A DNA stretch of 14,395 bases from Anaerolineae bacterium (GTDB lineage Bacteria; Chloroflexota; Anaerolineae; DRVO01): NCBI GenBank assembly GCA_012719195.1, contig JAAYAV010000511.1:1-14395 (forward strand), written 5' to 3'. The translations under genes were made by a program, and so were the position numbers. A model generated the notes under the pieces. The model ran no database searches and was not told the DNA's origin. It saw nothing but the letters and a program-made list of their open reading frames with translations. Positions 11,694 to 14,395 of this stretch are shown piece after piece (the first letter of the stretch is position 1; each line of letters starts with the position of its first letter).

Positions 11694-13601
11694 CTAGACG
11701 TCCAGGTTCCGCACCTCCCGCGCGTGCGTCTGGATGAAGCGCCGCCGCGGCGCCACCGCCGCACCCATGAGCATGTCGAAGGTCAGATCGGCCGCCGCCG
11801 CGTCCTCGATGTTCACCTGCAGGACGGTACGCGTCTCCGGGTTCATGGTCGTCTCCCAGAGCTCATCCCAGTTCATCTCGCCCAAACCCTTGTAGCGCTG
11901 CACTCCGGTCACCTTCCCGTCGAGCTCCTTGAGCAGCTTCTCGTGCTCCTCCTCGCGGTAGGTGTAGAAGTACTTGTTTCCCTTGGTCGTCACCCGGTAG
12001 AGGGGCGGTTGCGCGATGTAGAGGTGGCCCTCCTCGATGATCGGCTGCATGTAGCGGAAGAAGAAGGTCATCAGAAGGGTACGGATGTGCGAACCGTCCA
12101 CGTCGGCGTCGCACATGATGATGATGCGCCCATACCGAAGGCGAGACACGTCCAGGTTATCCCCGATGCCACAGCCCAGCGCCGTGATCAGGGCCCGAAC
12201 CTCGTTGTTGTCCAGGATCCTGTCCAGCCGTGCCTTCTCCACGTTCAGGATCTTGCCACGGAGGGGCAGTATCGCCTGGAAGCGGCGGTCACGGCCCTGC
12301 TTGGCGGTACCGCCGGCCGAGTCGCCCTCAACGATGTACACCTCGGACAGGGCCGGGTCGCGCTCGGAGCAGTCCGCCAGCTTGCCGGGAAGAGACATGC
12401 TCTCCAGCGCGCTCTTGCGAATCACCAGGTCGCGTGCTTGCCGGGCCGCCAACCGTGCTCGTGCCGAGGTAAGGCACTTGTCGATGATGGCCTTGCCGTC
12501 GCGTGGATTCTCTTCCAGGTAAGTGGACATCGCCTCGGCCACAACCTGCTCGACCTGGCCTCGCACCTCGGCATTGCCCAGCTTCGCTTTCGTCTGGCTC
12601 TCAAACTGCGGGTCGGTGAGCTTCACGCTCACGATGGCCGTCAGCCCCTCGCGCACATCGTCACCGGTGAGGTTGCCCTCGGCATCCTTGAGGGCGTTGC
12701 TGCGGCGAGCGTAGTCGTTGAGCGTCCGCGTGACGGCCGAGCGTAGGCCGGTCAGATGCGTCCCGCCGTCAACCGTGTTGACGTTATTGGCGAAGGAATA
12801 CACCATCTCGGAGTAGCCTGTGTTGTACTGCACCACGGCCTCGACCATGGTGCCGTTGACTTCCTTCTCCACGTAGATGGGCTCGTGCACGACCGCCCGG
12901 CTCCGATTGAGGTAGCGAACAAACGAGGACACACCGCCCTGGAAGTAGAACGTCACGTCTCGGTCTTCGCGCTCGTCCTGCAGCCGCAGCCGCAGGCCCC
13001 GGGTGAGGAAGGCCATCTCGCGGAATCGCTGAGTGAGCGCCTCGAAGCGGAAGTCGATCTCGGCGAAGATCTCTGGATCGGGCCGGAACCGCGTCTGGGT
13101 ACCGGAACCCTCCGCCGGGCCGAGCTTCTTCACCGGCGTCACCGGCACGCCCCGCTCGTAGCGCTGCCGGTAGGCAACGCCGTCTACGGTGGAGGTAACC
13201 TCCATCCACTCGGACAGCGCGTTCACGGCGGACACACCCACCCCGTGCAGGCCCGAGGCGACCTTGTACCCGCCGCCGCCGAACTTGCCGCCGGCGTGTA
13301 GGATGGTGTGCACCACCTCCAGGGCCGACTTGCCCGTCTGCGGCTGAATGCCCACCGGGATGCCGCGCCCGTTGTCGGTCACGGTTACCGTGAGGTCTTT
13401 GGCGATGGAGACGGCTATGGTGTCACATTCGCCCGCGAGGGCCTCGTCCACCGAGTTGTCCACCACCTCGTAGATGAGATGGTGCAGCCCGCGGACGTCA
13501 GTCGAGCCAATGTACATCCCCGGTCGACGACGAACCGCCTGGAGGCCCTCCAGAACCTGAATCTGGTCCGCGCCATAGGCATGTCGCTCAGTTGTTGCCA
13601 A
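11694..13601 (-). CDS. gyrB: DNA gyrase subunit B
   Basis: This 635-residue ATPase subunit of gyrase introduces negative supercoils with GyrA. The GHKL ATP-binding domain has YEVVDNSVDEALAG (catalytic E45, N49), the D75-N76-G77-x-G motif, and GGKFGGGGYKVASGLHGVGVSA. The transducer domain follows (about 220-400), with QFESQTKAKLGNAEVR. The TOPRIM domain has EGDSAGG (E425) and the metal-binding DADVDG (D498, D500). The C-terminal GyrB motif is RYKGLGEMNWDELWETTMNPETR and the protein ends REVRNLDV. Length fits a GyrB lacking the long insert of enterobacteria. These signatures favour GyrB over ParE, and no parE or parC neighbour is present. The start is an unusual TTG at 13601, set by GGGGAGG seven to eight bases upstream; the preceding membrane gene ends two bases before it, so translation is probably coupled. 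Confidence 0.95.
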   Translation of the reverse strand: MATTERHAYGADQIQVLEGLQAVRRRPGMYIGSTDVRGLHHLIYEVVDNSVDEALAGECDTIAVSIAKDLTVTVTDNGRGIPVGIQPQTGKSALEVVHTILHAGGKFGGGGYKVASGLHGVGVSAVNALSEWMEVTSTVDGVAYRQRYERGVPVTPVKKLGPAEGSGTQTRFRPDPEIFAEIDFRFEALTQRFREMAFLTRGLRLRLQDEREDRDVTFYFQGGVSSFVRYLNRSRAVVHEPIYVEKEVNGTMVEAVVQYNTGYSEMVYSFANNVNTVDGGTHLTGLRSAVTRTLNDYARRSNALKDAEGNLTGDDVREGLTAIVSVKLTDPQFESQTKAKLGNAEVRGQVEQVVAEAMSTYLEENPRDGKAIIDKCLTSARARLAARQARDLVIRKSALESMSLPGKLADCSERDPALSEVYIVEGDSAGGTAKQGRDRRFQAILPLRGKILNVEKARLDRILDNNEVRALITALGCGIGDNLDVSRLRYGRIIIMCDADVDGSHIRTLLMTFFFRYMQPIIEEGHLYIAQPPLYRVTTKGNKYFYTYREEEHEKLLKELDGKVTGVQRYKGLGEMNWDELWETTMNPETRTVLQVNIEDAAAADLTFDMLMGAAVAPRRRFIQTHAREVRNLDV

Positions 13602-13603
13602 AC

Positions 13604-14395
13604 TTACGACCTCCCCAATTCAGAAACCTTAGCCAGCAGCGCCTCATAGCGGCCACGGTAGAATACGAGGCTCGCCGCCACCAGTCCGCTGCCTACAAAC
13701 GTGTTGCCGGCCACCGCGACTAGCGCTCCCAGAGGAAGCACTGACGCCACCCAGTGCCACACCACTGTGAAACCGGCCGCCAATACGTTCAGCAGGATGA
13801 TCAAACCCAACACCGACCAGAAATTGGTCCGAACTACCATCACACTGTTCAAGATCGATCGCTGCAGGCCGATCTCCTGCAGCACCATCGCGTCCACCAC
13901 GAAGAACAGGTAGAAGAGGGCCCATAGCCCCGCCCACACCGCCAGCAACCCCACCAAGGTGGTGACCAGGCTGGCTAGTGTTGGGCTGATCAGCATCAGT
14001 AACGACATGAACAGGCTGAGCGGCACTCCCAGAAGCACCAACAGTGCAACCAGCGCCAGCACGGCGGAGAGAAGCCTCACCGTGTTCCGGCCCGCCCGGC
14101 GCAACGCCTCCGGTAGCGTCGGGCGCTGTCCCTGCACCGCCACCGCCACCGCCGTTAGGTAGCCCGCTCCCACGGCAAGCCCAGCCAGCGCCAGAATGAG
14201 TGCCAGCGCCACCGCTGCGCGCGCACTGTCCACCTCTACCCCGGCGAACGGCCGCCACAGGCCCTCAGGAATGCCGGAGGCCAGGAAACTCGGTATCCCC
14301 ACGATGCTATTAGCCAGCAAGGCAAGCAGGTTGGAGTCTCGGCCCATGGATACCAGCAGATCGCTGGCTGCCTGAACCGACTCGGCGTTCTCCGC
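13604..14395 (-). CDS. Multi-pass membrane protein of unknown function, C-terminal part (runs off the window)
   Basis: The frame is open from the right edge to TAA 13606-13604. An ATG at 14347 is available, but the 16 codons before it (AENAESVQAASDLLVS) read without a stop, so the gene more likely continues beyond the window. The visible 263 residues hold about six hydrophobic segments, including ALALILALAGLAVGAGYL, LLSAVLALVALLVLLGVP, TLASLVTTLVGLLAVWAGL and WSVLGLIILLNVLAAGF. A soluble loop with QRPTLPEALRRAGRN follows the second segment. This layout resembles uncharacterised glycerophosphodiester phosphodiesterase membrane-domain-like proteins, but I see no catalytic motif and assign no function. 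It ends two bases before gyrB and overlaps its ribosome-binding site, so the two are co-transcribed. Its own promoter is not in view. Confidence 0.7.
   Translation of the reverse strand, partial: AENAESVQAASDLLVSMGRDSNLLALLANSIVGIPSFLASGIPEGLWRPFAGVEVDSARAAVALALILALAGLAVGAGYLTAVAVAVQGQRPTLPEALRRAGRNTVRLLSAVLALVALLVLLGVPLSLFMSLLMLISPTLASLVTTLVGLLAVWAGLWALFYLFFVVDAMVLQEIGLQRSILNSVMVVRTNFWSVLGLIILLNVLAAGFTVVWHWVASVLPLGALVAVAGNTFVGSGLVAASLVFYRGRYEALLAKVSELGRS
13608..13616 (-). promoter_or_regulatory. Shine-Dalgarno sequence deciding the TTG start of gyrB
   Basis: The minus strand reads GGGGAGGTC here, within the last codons of the upstream membrane gene and about seven bases before TTG 13601. 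No ATG or GTG in frame has comparable support, so this site fixes the start. Confidence 0.75.

Noticed and set aside
11724..12746. Long plus-strand open frame opposite gyrB
   Set aside because: It is an antisense shadow of a highly conserved gene at high GC. It has no domain and an H/V/L-rich composition typical of such shadows.
11601..14395. Replication origin near gyrB
   Set aside because: No DnaA-box clusters (TTATCCACA-like) and no dnaA, dnaN or recF genes are in view.

Overview
The window looks like a high-GC chromosomal segment of a Chloroflexota bacterium, probably from the Anaerolineae/Caldilineae side. Two traits support this. The secreted repeat protein at the left edge ends in a YLPLV-type C-terminus, and the solute-binding lipoprotein carries a valine/glutamate/lysine repeat linker ending in VVVTATP. 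Both are recurrent in that phylum. The assignment is inference from protein style; there is no rRNA here.

Layout from left to right. Bases 1-1334 hold the 3' end of a gene for a secreted protein made of tandem Ig/cadherin-like domains. Next is a minus-strand tRNA unit, tRNA-Cys(GCA) then tRNA-Leu(UAA), with its own sigma-70-type promoter and a terminator-like hairpin after each tRNA. A minus-strand gene for a DUF5060/DUF4038 (apiosidase-like) glycoside hydrolase follows. It is divergent from a plus-strand five-gene ABC transporter operon of the oligopeptide/dipeptide (Opp/Dpp) class in the order ATPase D, ATPase F, binding lipoprotein A, permease B, permease C. The divergent intergenic region holds a good -35/-10 promoter and several inverted repeats that could be operators. 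The binding-protein gene is followed by a perfect 28-bp palindrome and a second hairpin before the permeases, a usual place for differential mRNA stabilisation or attenuation.

The right half is housekeeping. A primary-type sigma-70 factor (RpoD/SigA-like) is preceded by a leader of about 700 bp. The leader has a perfect extended -10 promoter and a 64-codon small ORF with an eight-base consensus Shine-Dalgarno sequence, whose stop lies 16 nt before the sigma start. The sigma gene converges on gyrB across a strong 15-bp hairpin. gyrB starts with TTG two bases after the stop of a multi-pass membrane protein gene that runs off the right edge.

The transporter is annotated by family as peptide-type. 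Its divergence from a glycosidase makes oligosaccharide import a fair alternative. I see no CRISPR array, insertion sequence, phage gene or defence system. The least explained element is the sigma-factor leader with its small ORF.
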